Assembly (NCBI GenBank): GCA_021613335.1
Contig: JAJTWR010000278.1
Span: 1,541,001-1,605,000, forward strand
Direction: 5' to 3'
From: Whitmania pigra
Taxonomy: Eukaryota; Annelida; Clitellata; Hirudinida; Haemopidae
DNA length: 64,000 nt
Shown here in pieces: positions 12,261 through 26,675 of this stretch. A program made the position numbers and the translations under genes. The stretch's first letter is position 1, and each line of letters opens with the position of its first letter. The notes under the pieces are model-generated. The model did not search any database and was not told where the DNA came from. It worked only from the letters and a program-made list of their open reading frames with translations.

Positions 12261-14726
12261 TTAATATTGATATTATTATTATCATCATCATCATTATTAT
12301 TATTTATTTTTTAATTATTTCATTATTTCGGGGCACAAAGCCATGTCGCACAAAATGGTTACGTCCGCTATGAACTAAAAACTAAAGGAGATCCTCAGGT
12401 TATTGTTACAAACACCAAACACTGAACTCTGAAAATATCGCATTTTCTTTCATTTCCCACGTCTGGACTCACTGCACAGCAACAAATAGTAATTTGATTC
12501 TCTACAAATGGTGATTGATGACTCGAATTCTGAATCATAAATTAATTAAGATGATGCATTTTCTTAGCCTTTTCTTTGCAGTTTTTAATCTCAGATCTCC
12601 TCTGTTCGTTTGTGTAACAAGTGCTTTTGTTTTATTGTTTTGGCATTTTTCGATGATCATTCGAAATGTTTCCTTAAGCTCAGAATGTTGAACATCAAAA
12701 CATCAAAACGTTTCATCTTCTATTCAGTAAGCCGAGCAGGGTGGCAAATCATGCCTTCTGTATTTTATCCTCCTGTTACTCTTCTAAATACTTAGAATTC
12801 ATAAATAATTTATTGATCGTAAAATATGTTTCAGTAAAGCTTCCGACATGAATATTTATTGCATATTAACCTATTATAAGCTTCGATAACTAAATTACAA
12901 GTGTCGCTTTATTTTGATTTCCTATTTAGTGAGAAATTAATTGCTTTGCCGTTAATCCTTCAGTACCAAACTTTACTGTTTAAATATTTAAAAAATTATT
13001 ATTTTTTAATATAATATTTTAACTTTTAAATATTTTAACTATTTAAAACTTTGCCCCGCCCGAATAGCATGATTTAAAACTCCTAATCACTTCTTCTTCA
13101 TTTGAATTGAATTCTTGTTGGGATTGCCTCGTTTTGCTTTTAAATTCTTTGCCACCCTGACTACGACAACACACTTTTATAAACTGAAATTATGACTGTT
13201 CGTAATACATGAATGTTAAATATTAACGCAATAATGTTAAATATTAACTTGTGTTTTTGTCAAGTCAGTGATATTTGGTTTGTTTCCATTCTGTCGCAAT
13301 TCCTTTAGGCTTTACTCAACGTCTTCGTTGATTTTACTCAGTAAATAAAGAGACTGTGACCTTGAAAGATTGTGACTTTATTTAATTAATTAATTAGTTA
13401 GTTAATGTTTTGAATTAATTAGTTAATTGATGCAGATTTGGTTATTGTGTGCAACCATCCTCATGAGTTAACCTTAATTCTGTCTTATTTTTGTCTACTC
13501 TTCTGGATATGTTTGGGTAAACCTCTGCAGACATGTTTACATATATTTTATATGAATATATGTTGTGTGAATGTATATTGTACGAATATATGTTAATAAT
13601 ATGTATATGAATATATGAAAACAGTGAATTCATGCACAGATTGACATTCATTTGTTTGTCTTTGCAATCACAACCGTTGTGTTTATGTTTGACTTTTTGG
13701 AATCTTTTCACCATCATTTGCAATCCTTCATCATCTCAGGTAGAATATTATTTTGTAATCAGTGGACATAATAGCTATTTAAAGTTATTAATAATTTTAA
13801 AATTAGACAAGCATTTATTTCAAACCACTTTTACAATCAGAATTATCTTTTAATCACCTGCTCGTTAACCTACGTAATAATTAATATGAAATATTATTAT
13901 TATAAAATATTATTTACTCGAATGAATGAAATTTGAACGAGATGCGATGAAAAGCAAAGAATGAACATAGTCAAACACTTCATCAATGGATCAAATGATC
14001 CCACTGATGAATGAATGAATTAATGAATTAAATAATTAATAAAGGAATGAATGAACGATAGAATGATAGAATAATTGAATGAATGAATCTATTTTTAGAT
14101 CGTCTGACACGTGCAAGACATTCGAGTCTTGAATTAAAGATAGCGACGCGCACCTGTCTGCCTTTTATGCAATCAAGGAATCATTATCAGTCTAAATGAT
14201 CGTTGTTTCCTAAAATTGGTCCAATACTCTGTCACCAGACTATCGATGTAACAAGTACAACATTTTAATTACAACGAAAACCACAAAAGCGCTAATAAAA
14301 TAATAATCGTTGAAATAATAATCATTAAATTAATATTCATTGAAATAATAATCATTTTTATGTTGGAAAGAAAGACATCAAATAGGATGTGATCAGGTTT
14401 CCTGAGCAGGTTGAATTATCGCATTTATTATTCGCGATTTTAAATTCGTATTAAATGTCTCCATTTAAGACAACACATCAACAACAACAATATATACAAA
14501 ACAGCAACAACAATATATACAAAACAGCAACAACATCAGAATTTTCTTTAATTTTTTAAAAACACTTCTCAGATCCAATATCTTTCGTTCTCAACGTCTC
14601 GAAGGATTCCATTGTTGTTTCTATGGAAACCATTGTAAACAAACACGGAGATGTCTTTGTTATTTATTCATTATGCTTTCTTTCGCATGTGACTCAAAGT
14701 AACACTTGCATAATATGAATAATAAG

Positions 14727-14784
14727 ATTGTAATAATAATAATAATAATAATATAATAATAATAATAATAATATAATAATAATA

Positions 14785-14864
<80 letters not shown>
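14727..14864. repeat. AAT microsatellite
   Basis: About 135 bases of AAT with three single-base slips (ATAATAT) in its first third. Confidence 0.95.
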
Positions 14865-14867
<3 letters not shown>

Positions 14868-15577
14868 TTGCAAGTTAAAAATAAAATTTAAGTAACAAGA
14901 AACAATGAGCTAAATGTAAAAATAATAAATATTATTATTAATTAAAATTAAAAATATTAGTTCATATTAATAATTACAATGATATTGGCATTAAATTATG
15001 CTTTGTTATTTTGTCTGAAGGGTATCGTCTTTCTATTTTTAACGATGTTTAGTGACACTGAGCATTGTTTGCATAGCAAATATTTCTGACTGATTTTATT
15101 GTGATTCGACAGAAATTTTTAATGAAGCTTCGTTTAATTCCCATCATCCTTTGGGCGCAATATTATGATCCATTTGTAAAATTACGACGACAAAATACGA
15201 AATATGTTGTGTCTTATTTTATGAACGTAATTAGCAACAAATAGTTGTAATTGTAGAACTAAATGCCAAATTTTGTCTAGCATCAACTTTTGTATTGCAA
15301 TTTAAAGATATAAATTAATTATAACCTCGCAGGAATAAATGAATAAAGTTTGATGTATTTCGTAAGGCCATTTATTTTAATCTAGCGTCATCAATATATA
15401 ATAATGTCGTAATAATCAACGAATATATTAATAACAATTATTATAAATTGCCACTTTTAAACGCCCACACCTGTGAATCTGTAATCTGATTACTTTGTTA
15501 TCGTTTATTTGACTGGTTTGTGGTGCTTTTTAATTATTCATTTGAAACATTTGTGTGGGAGGAGACGAGACAAGGTC

Positions 15578-15722
15578 GTCGTCGTCGTTGTTGTTTTTGA
15601 TGTTGTTTTTGTTTTTGTTGTTGTTTTTGATGTTGTTGTTGTTTTTGATGTTGTTGTTTTTGATGTTGTTGTTTTTGATGTTGTTGTTTTTGATGTTGTT
15701 GTTATTGATGTTGTTGTTGGGT
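15578..15722. repeat. 18-base minisatellite built from TTG triplets
   Basis: The repeating unit is close to TTGTTGTTTTTGATGTTG and recurs about seven times with small changes. It gives open frames on both strands that read as low-complexity Val/Phe/Asp or Asn/Lys proteins. I treat these as repeat artefacts. Confidence 0.9.
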
Positions 15723-17761
15723 CGTTGCACTTCTTGAAGTTCCTCAAAAAGTCCTCAAGCTCGCAGTCTTTAAGTTGTTTGATAATAAATTTTACAATAA
15801 TTAGTTTGATGATAAATTATTTGATAATAAATAGTTTCATGAAACTCTTATATTCAATGGACAATTTGTTTGTTTAATGAGAGAATTTGAATTCAAGTGT
15901 CTCTTAAGAAATTATAATTCATCAACTCAACTCCACCAAAAAAAAAAAGTAAAATTGAAGAGAGAACTCTTAAATTAGAATAAATTATCATAAAACTGCA
16001 ACAGTATGACTGAAAATTGCTCTGATGTCCACAACTTAAAGGGTCCATAAAGTCTGAGTATTTTAAAGGTTTAACATGACGTTTATGGTTAAAAAAAGAA
16101 CTCATGAAACAAATCCACGGTTTGAGATTCTCAGGCAGGGGAATCAGGGCTCCTCCTACGACCATTTTTTTTTTCATAATAAAAAATATTATATTTAATT
16201 AAAAATTTAATAATGCTTCTTGTAACAACGTCATCATCTTTTGCCTTCTTTTGATTGTTCAGTGTTTCTATTTAAAATATTAAAATATTCAAAACAAATA
16301 AATACGGATAATCATAATGAATTTCCTTAATTGAATTTATTTTGTGAATGGTCCTTTTATCAAGTGCTCGCTACCCCTGGTGTTTAAACAAGGCTAAATT
16401 TAATTTAATTACACTTGCCATTTTTAAGCCATCAGTCTTCAGTTTGTAAATAAAATTCCAAATGTATTTCGATTTATACAACTTTATACAGAATTGACGA
16501 TGGATATCTCATTTATTTATTTATTTATTTTGCACCCATTGACAAAGGTGGCGTCTCCGCTTTCGTTTCAAACTCGGCAAACTTTTCCTTCAGAATTGCA
16601 ACCAGGAAGACAATCGCAGACTCAACCATTACATTCTATTATTCGGCAAATTGATGTCCTTTTAGCGATTTATAAAATTTTAAAGGTTTTTTGCTTTTTG
16701 GAATCAAGTCGTCGTTATGGGATTGAATGTGAGGTTGAATGTAACAGTTTGAATATAATAGTTTGAATGTTACGTTGAATGAAGTAATGAAATTGGTTCG
16801 CTTCTTGAAAGTGTTTCAACTTGAACAAGTTTTGTTCGCTGTGCAAAATGCATTACTTTTCAATAAAACTTTTGAATCTTCTACAATCAACGATAAACTG
16901 ATGAATCTGATTATCAACTGCATAATTAGTCGGTTAACTATTACAACCTAAATAACTGAATGCCTCCAATTAACGGACTGAACTATTGGTTAATAAATTA
17001 TTGTTAATCATATAATCAAAAGATAAGCATCTAAACCACACAAACATTTCGACGAAAGAAAAACAATGAAAGCAATCAAAACATGGTGCGTTGCCATGAC
17101 GACCACGTGAGTGCTTTGAAATTTGAAATTTGAAATTTGAGGCTTCGTTGGACAACTGTTGTCAATTTACTTGCAATTCTCATTCAACTTCTGAGTCTCA
17201 CATTTTGTGAAGTTGAAAGAATTTTAAAACCTTCCTTGGAATCATTTTGGAGTACAAACACATAAGGGTTTTACCTTCTCTTGGATTTAAAAATATTTTT
17301 ATTGTTAAATTATTTTTATTGTTAAATTATTGTTTGGGGCACAAAAAATTAATTTAGCGTTTTTAATTTGCCTGAGAAAATTAGACGGAAAACCAACCTA
17401 TTAATCATCCTTCGATAAGAATAATAATAAACTTCAAAGTTATGATAATAATTGAAGTACATATAGCAACAACGGCAACAACAACAGTAATAACAACAAC
17501 AATAATAATAATAATAACAATAATAATAATCAAATTCATAATGACAAATAAAATTAATAGCAACACAGAAAGGGCCTTCAGCAATAAAGAGAAGTTTGAA
17601 ATGTATTCGCACGTGAATGAATGTCCTCAAAAAGTCCCCAAAAATTCTTTAAAAACAAAAATTGAGACCTCATCAAATTTTTATGCGACAAATGTGTTTT
17701 GTATCCGTCGTGATAATAATATCTTGTCATGATTATAGTGATGAAGGCAGTCACGATGATA

Positions 17762-17845
17762 GTCACGTTGGTGAGGATCGTGATGATGATGATGATGATG
17801 ATGACGACGACGACGATGATGATGATGATGATGACGATGATGATG

Positions 17846-17877
<32 letters not shown>

Positions 17878-17883
17878 GATGAT

Positions 17884-17950
<67 letters not shown>

Positions 17951-17958
17951 TTGATGGT
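17762..17958. repeat. GAT/GAC microsatellite
   Basis: About 190 bases of GAT with GAC interruptions. Two GACGAC blocks and one alternating GACGAT block lie inside it. It translates as poly-Asp, poly-Met, poly-His or poly-Ser depending on the frame. None of these is accepted as a gene. Confidence 0.95.
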
Positions 17959-18251
17959 GACGCAACGGTCACACATGGTGAAATGAATTTCTTTGATCAG
18001 CAAAATCACAGTTGCATTCTATTTTATTCACGAAAAAAGTACAAATAAATAATTGTTGAGATTAATTATTTTTAAATTTTTGATTTTAAATACATGACTC
18101 TCACTTGTTTAGTTTAGCTAAATTTGTTTTTTGAGCCGTTACTATGTTGCTATGATTCCTTAATTTTATGCGTTACAATTTGATTTATTATGTCAAATGA
18201 ATTGTATAATATAAGAATTAAAACTGATTTATTTTTAAACAAATTTCAGGC

Positions 18252-21200
18252 ATGAATATCCTCCATGGTATCTTGATTCTAACATTATCTGCCTGTCTCA
18301 AACCTTCAGATTGTGGTTAGCTTTTAGCATCGATGTTTGCATTTGTATGTCATTTGAATATTTTGTCTTACCTGAATGTTTATTACCAGGCGATATCAGC
18401 TGTGTTTATTAAGTAATTTCAAATGAAGTTTTTAATTTTTAATTAACAATTGAACCTGTAATTTAAACATTTTGATTTATTGGATGATTAAAAATATTGA
18501 CCTCTGTATTTCGTGCTATTGAAATGTTCTCTGTTTCACGAGTTGTTCCATTTTAAAGACTTGAAGCATTCACCTGTGCAAACAACTCACGTAAAATGTT
18601 AAAAGATAAATAAATTAAATGATCAATAAATTGAAACATCAATATATTCTCCTATCTCATAAACTCTGCTAAGCAACCAGGATTTAACGCTACAAGGACG
18701 TTTTCATTGGTTCAAATTTATGGTTACAACTTTGCTTCACTCAAACTTTGCTATAAAACATTTTTCAACATTTTGATGTCTTTTTTCGAATTTTTGTTGC
18801 AAATCTTTCTTTTTATTAATCACGATTACAACTACCACGATGTACGATGACAACTTTGAAAAATTAAAGATCAGTTTTTTTTATTTAGAGAAAGTTGTTC
18901 CGCCGATGATCCTCCACAACGACGTAAAAAGTGGCAACAACATTCATCCAATCCTGACATGCCCTGCTTCGGGATCAAACATTAAAATGTACATTTCAAT
19001 TAATTCAACAATTAAACTTCAATTTAGTCAATCAACTTATTAGTGATTTGTCTTACAAATTACGTAGGAAGTAGAACGATTAAACCAGGAATATCAAATG
19101 AATTTGAAACCATTTGCAGTCGTAAATAAGAATAAATAATTTGTAGGAGGTCATTCGCGTTAACTTATTTGCCTATTTACTTGTGAAGTCATGATGACGA
19201 TTAAGACTATTTTATTTATTCAAAACAAAGTTATGACTTGCGTCAGTGAATGAAAATAAAGTACTTCTTAAAATCAGAAAAACAACTTGCACCTGACTAA
19301 TAAATTAAATTTAAATCATTTATGACCGCTTAATTAACCAATTGATGTACAAATGAAATTAATTATCTAATTAATTAATAATTAACAATGGTTCATTAAC
19401 CTGTTACCAGTTACAAGTGGAGACTGCCTAACAATTCGACGAGGAACATGGGCACAAACAGCTCTTATTATCCTGAAATGTGTGGAGTTCATCAGTGCTT
19501 CGTCACGAATGCTGCTGGAACTGACATCTCGAACCACATTGTTGTCACAGGTTGAAATTTTATGCTTTTCAAAAACATGTTTCTATGCTGTTTCTAGTGT
19601 TACAAATGTATTCTAACTTGATATATTTATTATTATACTTATATATTATATTATGTATTTATTATTTATTATTTTTATAAATATCAAAAGGCATTATGTC
19701 ATCAGTGAACACGTGAAGCTACATTGAGTGATGCACTCACTGAGGCCTGCAACAAAACTTCTGAAAACAAATTCCTTGAATTGTGGAAATATTTCTCGAC
19801 GATCTCTTTCATTTTTTCTTGACAAATGATGTTTGAAGTTGATAGTGTTATCCATTCATCGCTCTATTTCTTAAGTAATAAGATGTCGTAATTGTGATGT
19901 GTCTGATCGCATCCATCCATCCACCCGTCCGTCCATCAATTCATCCATCCGCCTGCCCGACCATCCATCCATCCGCCCGTCCATTCATGCATTCCACATA
20001 GACGAGGGGTCATCAGAGTGCAAATGCTTGTTCGAGTACTTTTCTGCGTGAAAATGTGGATTAAAAAATTAAAATTAATTTTGTTGATCATTTGAACATG
20101 AAAGGAAGATGTTTCTGTTGGCACCAAAAAGAGTAGTTTTGATGGGTAACGGTGGGGAATTGCTTCAGTTTCAAGTTGAAAGGCAAAAACAATAATCCTT
20201 CGATAATTTACGATTATGAATGGTCTTCAAACGTAAATTAAATATTTTTGCCTCGCTAAGAAAAACATCTGTCTTCGATGTTTTTTTAAACTCTCAATTT
20301 TATTCTTTTATTGTTTTTTTATTTAACATAACATAACACAACATTAATTTATAGTGGTTTAAGGAGACCAATGTCTGTGCGATATTTCCACTTTTTGTCG
20401 ACCTTTCGCATGGGCCACTGATACCAAAATAACGTCTATCAACTAGGTGTGTATTGATGTCGACCTATCGATTTTTTTTTTTTATCTTTGAACCACAATT
20501 TAAAACCATTTCAATTTAGGGATTGCTTCTCTTGCACTCACATCAATTTAAGTTTTTTGCGGTAACCATTCAATAAGTCTGCAATCATCCAGCCTGCAAT
20601 TATTTTCAAATCACAAGTCAATTGCTTGCCAAAAGCTCGCGTTCGATCGATGGCTATTTTTACAACTCATTCGTGATGTTGTTTTGAGGTTCGAAGTTCA
20701 TGACATTTGTTGATGTTGTCGATGTTGAAATGATGCGTGATTGAACTCGAAATACGACTGTAACTGATTGTTGCTTGTGATTGCAATCTCTGCTCCTTAT
20801 TAATGCATTCCTTATGCTAGTCTGCAAAGGTTCAGAAGAATTACACACATTTCGTGTGGGTGAGTAATTGAATATTTCTCGTGCACGTGATTCCCAGACC
20901 ATCACTTTACTCACATTACAAACTACGTACACCTTGATAATCGCTTCTGCAACGTCGATTGTTATTGCATGTTATCAGCTCGCATTATCAACGTTGGGTA
21001 ATAAACATAACTGATGGTAAAGTGTTGTTGTGTAAACGAATGTCAAATGTGATGTATCGATATGATATCAATTTCACAATCAAAACTTTCACAAGACTAA
21101 TATATATTTGTCCGAGGCCTGACACATTGTGCCTCCTTATCGATTACTTGTCTAACTGGTGTTAATGTTGACACACATCGAATTGAAGAGAAAATATTCA

Positions 21201-24200
21201 AAAGCAATTATCTCCCTCGTGCGCAACGCACTCAAAAACCATTAAAATTAACAAGAATGAATGCTTAATGCATTAATGAATGAATAATCAAAATTCAACG
21301 AATTTGAGATTACATTAACTTTTAATCAGTTAACAACTTAATAACACAATTAATTGACGTAACTGGTGCCCTTGCGATAATTGATCTTGTTTGAACAGGG
21401 TGTTTGACCACTCCTCACATGGCAAGTGAAAGCATCGTGGACAGGAGACGTGGTCAGTATTTGGTCCTCAACTGCTCAACTCCTTCTGATCATCCCTTCA
21501 GAAATCACAAAAAAAGCTGGAAACTCATCAAAAGTGCCAACGTTAACAAACCCATCTCGAACAACAGTAAAACTTTCATCTCTGGAGATGGTGAGTTTAT
21601 ATTTGCTTAATGCTTTTAGCTATTAACTGATCGGCTGTATATCTTTGTGCTGAATTAAATGAGAGATCGTTAAGATACATCGAAATTGATTGATAAACAT
21701 TTCATTTGGTTCAGAAAGCCATTAATGTTGAGCAATGAGACAAAACTATTACCTATCGTGAATTATTATTATTATTTTTTTTTTAACATTACTTATTGAC
21801 AGATAATTTAAATTATGATTAATGATGCTTTTGAATAACATTTGATAACATAACACCTTAAGATGTTTATGTTACGTAACCTCCATAATCGCCCGCTCTT
21901 ACATATTTAAGCCTTTTGTGTAATCTTTGGTATTTGAGTCCAAATCATCTGAGTTATGCAACGGACTATAATCAAATAAATAAATAAATAAATCTTTGGT
22001 ATTTGTAAGTCCGTAATGAAGCTTCCTCTCACACATTACGAACTTTAGTTTGCTATTTTGTTGTTGTTGTTGTTGTTTTTATCAAGTTAAGCTGAGGAAT
22101 TTATGAGGAACTAATGAAATACTTAATTAATACTAATTACTTTCTGCTCATCGTTCGGACAAGCAAGCATGGCTTCGTCGCATCAGTTTGTTGACTGAAA
22201 AAGGTACTGTGTGTGGTACTATTTTTAAAGACTTGAAAAATATTTGTAAGATTGCTGACAATTTAAAAAAATAATTAAATAGCATTTAATTTAATAGTAA
22301 AAACACAAATTAGCGCATCGGTAACCCTCAGTTCATCTGATGCATTGATTTTAGTGTATTATATATTATTATAGTATATTATATATTATTATAGCGAACC
22401 AATTAAATCGAGATTTTTGTGAAGGTGACGCTGTTGAACAAAATTTATTTAAATTTTGGATAAAACCAAAAGGATTTTGTTTCTGGAGTTGCTTCTCAAG
22501 AATTTGTCTTTAATAACGGAATAAGTCGTTATAAGTGAAACAATGAAGAATGGAAGAAGTCTTTGTAGATACTTACTTTATTATAAATTAACAATGACAT
22601 TTTATAAATAAAATATTATTTTTAGAAATTAACAATGACATTTTATAAATAAAATGTTATTTCTCTTTCGAATGAAGGAACAAACCATGCTTAAATGTTA
22701 AATTTTGAATTTATGAATTTGTAGAATATTAATTTATAATTATCACAAGAATTAGAATTATAACTTAAATTAATTTTGGAACTAAAATAATACCAAATTT
22801 ATCCATAGACCTTATATCTAAGAACCAATGTATCCTTAAATAATGATATTTGAGATGCATTACATGTCTTCTTATGTAGTTTCTTATGTGTTAAATATCC
22901 AAACAAGTGCAAAACAAAACTAAATAATAATAACAAAAATAATGGAAACAAAACAATGTAACCATAGTATATTATAAGGATAGCAATTGCAATTTGTGCA
23001 GTTGTTAGAATGTTGTCGATGCTGATGAAAATGGTGGCCTAGTGCCTGTAATAATTAAATGATAACAATATTTAAGTATGTTTAATATATTTATTATTAT
23101 TATTATTATTATTCCTTTGGTTGCGATCACAATCATTACGTTCCAAATCTTGGCGATGAAACTCGGCGTGATTCATGTAAAGTGTAATGATTACTTCTGA
23201 GGCCATTTAATCTCCGTTAATTACCGTTGAAACGAAAGTAAAGTCTCAATATCGAGGTTATAACTGCTTACGAAGTCTGCACTCAATAAGATGATATTGT
23301 CTTGCACTGTCGATAAGGTTATCAGATGAACGTGTATTGTCTTGCACGAGATTCCTGCTTTAATTAAAAGAAAGTTGATTGTAGTCAGAGATTTATGGGG
23401 TCTGTTTATGTCAACTATTCGATTATTAAATATCGGAAATGGTCTATATATCTCAAAATTAATTTCTAGAAAGTTAGTTAGAATGATATGCATTTGCGAA
23501 ACAATTTGCGACATACTTGTCGCATCTAGGCATCCTAGGCTAAATGATCGCATACCTTGTGATACATGATACAGGCATGTCATAGGAAGATGGTATCGAT
23601 AACCACTTGAACGAATCAAGTTCTTGAGATGGTTTGATGAACCGACTGAACTCTAACCCAGAACCTGGTGCATCTGATAGCATTCAATTAACACAATTCC
23701 CTCTCAACGAAGATAACTTGATGCGGTTATTGACTCTCCAGCGATCAAATATTTCGAGTTTCTGAGCCAAATTGTGTTCATTTTAGACTAATTTCTCGTA
23801 GTTATAGAAAATTAAAAAAAATGGTTTTACATATATATATATAAATATATATTTTTAACAGGTACCTTAATAGTACTGAGGTTGTCTACTGATGATTCCG
23901 GAGAGTACGTTTGTGAAGCATTCAATAAGTCAGCCATGATGAAAGTCGACATCGCCAAATATTACGTGAATGTAAATTGTGAGTTTACCTTTTAAATAAT
24001 ATTTTTACCTAATAATTAAGAACATTATTGTGAAATAAGTTGCCATTTAATATTAATTAGAACAAATAATTTCAAAGCTGAAGATGGTTCTACTGGAAAT
24101 GAAAATCAGGGATTGGTTTATGCTTCTTCCGACATCGACGCTGTTGAAAATTCGTCATTTCCACTTTTCTGCATATTTTCAGGATCCAAGTTGGAATATG

Positions 24201-26675
24201 TTTTAATTTTAAAAAATATAAATTTAACATTTAATAACAAGAAATTTACCGCTCTTATGTTTTGACCTGTTGAACTTTTGTGTGATTTTTTTGTATTTGA
24301 GATCCAAGGGAACCTTGAGTTTATGGGTTGAAAAAATATTAAATAAAAATTCCCAAGAGTTTTATAAAAGTTTTATAAATTATCTTCCAACAAAAACTGA
24401 ATTAGAAATCCATTTAACTTGTGACTATATTTATTATATTCATGTCATTAATAAGTGTCGTTATTGTTATATTTTAATTTTTTTTATTTACATTTATTAA
24501 TTTATTACTAAACACATAACATCGATAAACACTAATACATACCACAACAATACTTGCAATTTTCAGCTTCTCAAACCAAAGTTCTGTGCTTTGGCAAGTC
24601 AGCAGTGCAAGAGGATCATCAATTTCTTTAGAGAATGAGTCGAAAATCTTCAAAAACGTCCAGGTGAATGACAGCGGAAATGTCACCTGTTCCTGGAAAG
24701 GTGCTCATTCACACGTCATTTCATTACGCGTCAGAGGTTGGTTGACGCTTTACAAGTTTTGGAAATTCGTTTGAGTTTCCAGAAATGGAATGATTCTTCT
24801 TCTCCCCAATCAAGCACTACCCAAATGCAGTGAGAAGTTCACAAGCCAGAACATTACCAGAGGTCAAGACGTAACATTCACGTGTCTGGACTCTCAACAT
24901 CATCATCATCTATCACACTTTCATTTCCAATGGTTCGTGAATGGTAGCCACGTGGGGGAATTTGATAATAGAAGTAGCATCACTTTTCCTCACGTTTCCA
25001 GCAGTTTCGTGGCTACCGTAAACATCAGTAATGGATTTCAAAATCGATTCCACAGCGCCTACGCCATGGTTGATGGTTAAGTTTGTCATTGTTTTATTGT
25101 CTTAAATTGTTTTAAATGATAAGACACAGCTCGCAAATACGCTAAAATCTTATTATATATCTTAACCAGCCTTTATATTTTAATTAATTAATTATTCTGT
25201 GTAATTTATTAATGATTTACAATCAAATGATAAACCAATTATTTTATTAACCATCCATTTCAGACTCCATTACTTCAACATCAACAACAACCACAACGAA
25301 TATCGCCACATCAACTATTTCAACCACAACCATTTCAACCACTCGCGTGTTGCTGACCACAAGAAGACTCGTCACATCATTCCCATCGACGATCAAGACG
25401 ACGGATGTCGAAGTCACCATAGCAACGAGGCCAACTCCGATTGATTACAAGTTCTCCAGTCCCGATAAACAGACCACCACTAATTTGGAAACCACTTCCG
25501 GTCTCCCGTCGACACAGAATTTCATTGTTTACGGTATGATTTTATTGAATTTCAAAGATTTTTAAATTTGATTTAAAAAGTTGATACAACCAATGAACTG
25601 AACTGCATTGGTCTTTGTAAGTTTGATTATTTACTTTAAATTCGCTTTTCTTGATTTTTAAATAATTTATTCGGAATTCAGTTAATTTTGTGATTTGTTT
25701 TCATCTTCAGTCATAGTCGGAGTTTCGGTTTTTATTGTCTGCCTTATCATCGCCATCGTTGCATGTTACTGCTGCTGCAAGAGAAAATTGTCTCGAAAGA
25801 GAAAGCAGGATCCTGAAAGTACAGCAAATTAATTTTTTGATGGCAATTATTTTATTACTCGTTTTATTTTAAAACCCATAAACATCATTCACATATATTA
25901 CCAGTTACTTTTAGCCTTCTTATAACCGATTGTACTTAGGAAGTTAAGCACAAGAGAATTTGGCTGAGCCAATTCATTACAAAAGCATGACAATAGTGTT
26001 TATCGAAGCCATGAGAAATAACTGATTGAAGAAAGTTATTCATGCAAATCTCAAACACAATTTCTCACTGTTAATCAAAGACTCCATTCCTGCACCAAGC
26101 GTTGAGCCACTCGTCCTTGCCAACCTGGCCAACGATGTTCAGCCACAGGCACCACACGTACCACCACCCAACAACCAACTAGTCAACCCACGACAAAACA
26201 TCATCGCTGACGACGACTCCATGAGTTTGAGGTCCAGTGACAGTGGATTGTGAGTAGTTGTTCGTGTTTTAATTTCTGATTAATATCATAATTTATTCCT
26301 GATTAATAGCGTAATTTGTTTCTGGAGACTTTAGCAGTAATGATGTTGTATGGCAGCTTGTCATGGCTAGATATAAATAGTTTGTCTAAGATTGGCTTTT
26401 TTTTTATCAGTTATTAATATTATTTCAACTGCATTACTATTAGATTCATTTCTGTTACCATAATTATTAGAATATAATCTATTAATAACATTTAATATGG
26501 TTATTTAGTTTGTTGCCTCAGTTTGTTTGTTCATTGCAACAGCTCAGACCCTACGAATGAACCGCTCTTGAAGTCAAATGAACAACTCAACAACGAAAAC
26601 AAGAGCAAGAGCGACAGTGAACGTGAGGGACTCAACGAGAGGCCTGCCATGTTGTTGTCGGCCGGTGTTTGTTGA
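18252..26675 (+). CDS. Ig-superfamily type I membrane protein, 611 residues, 12 exons
   Basis: Exons by GT-AG boundaries: 18252-18315, 18889-18988, 19411-19550, 21399-21590, 23862-23978, 24078-24189, 24567-24736, 24815-25075, 25264-25533, 25711-25818, 26081-26249, 26543-26675. All phases agree and the stop is TGA. Residues 1-20 are a signal peptide (MNILHGILILTLSACL). Four Ig-like domains follow: about 22-101 (LTCPAS, YKWRL, HQCFV), 102-204 (LNCSTP, SWKL, DSGEYVCEA), 205-298 (LFCIF, VLWQV, DSGNVTCSW) and 299-385. The fourth has FTC and FQW but no second Cys where one is expected (HSAYAMV). Residues 386-475 are a Ser/Thr-rich stalk, 476-500 a transmembrane helix followed by Cys- and Lys/Arg-rich residues, and 512-611 an acidic, Asn/Ser-rich cytoplasmic tail without an obvious kinase or ITIM motif. 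Introns between domains are all phase 1, as in Ig adhesion proteins. The likely role is cell-surface recognition or adhesion. I cannot name an orthologue. Confidence 0.85.
19912..19993. repeat. Degenerate CATC tetranucleotide repeat
   Basis: CATC/CGTC/CGCC units over about 80 bases inside intron 3 of the Ig gene. The degeneracy suggests an old array. Confidence 0.85.

Larger units (their letters stand above)
12261..18251. other. Gene-poor AT-rich region upstream of the Ig gene
   Basis: I see no protein-coding exon. Contents are microsatellites listed separately, a 24-base unit with CAATATATACAAAACAGC twice at 14,480-14,530, and a GGGTCCATAAAGTCTGAG phrase near 16,038 that resembles part of the SINE-like fragment at 7,650. 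An upstream non-coding exon of the Ig gene probably lies here, because an acceptor (TTTCAG) sits three bases before its start codon. I could not place that exon. Confidence 0.55.

Noticed and set aside
15509..15877. Val/Phe/Asp-rich 122-codon protein
   Set aside because: Derived from the 18-base TTG-type minisatellite.
17578..18048. Long open frames reading poly-His, poly-Asp, poly-Ser, poly-Met and poly-Ile
   Set aside because: All are translations of the GAT/ATC microsatellite in different frames; no homology and no splice context.
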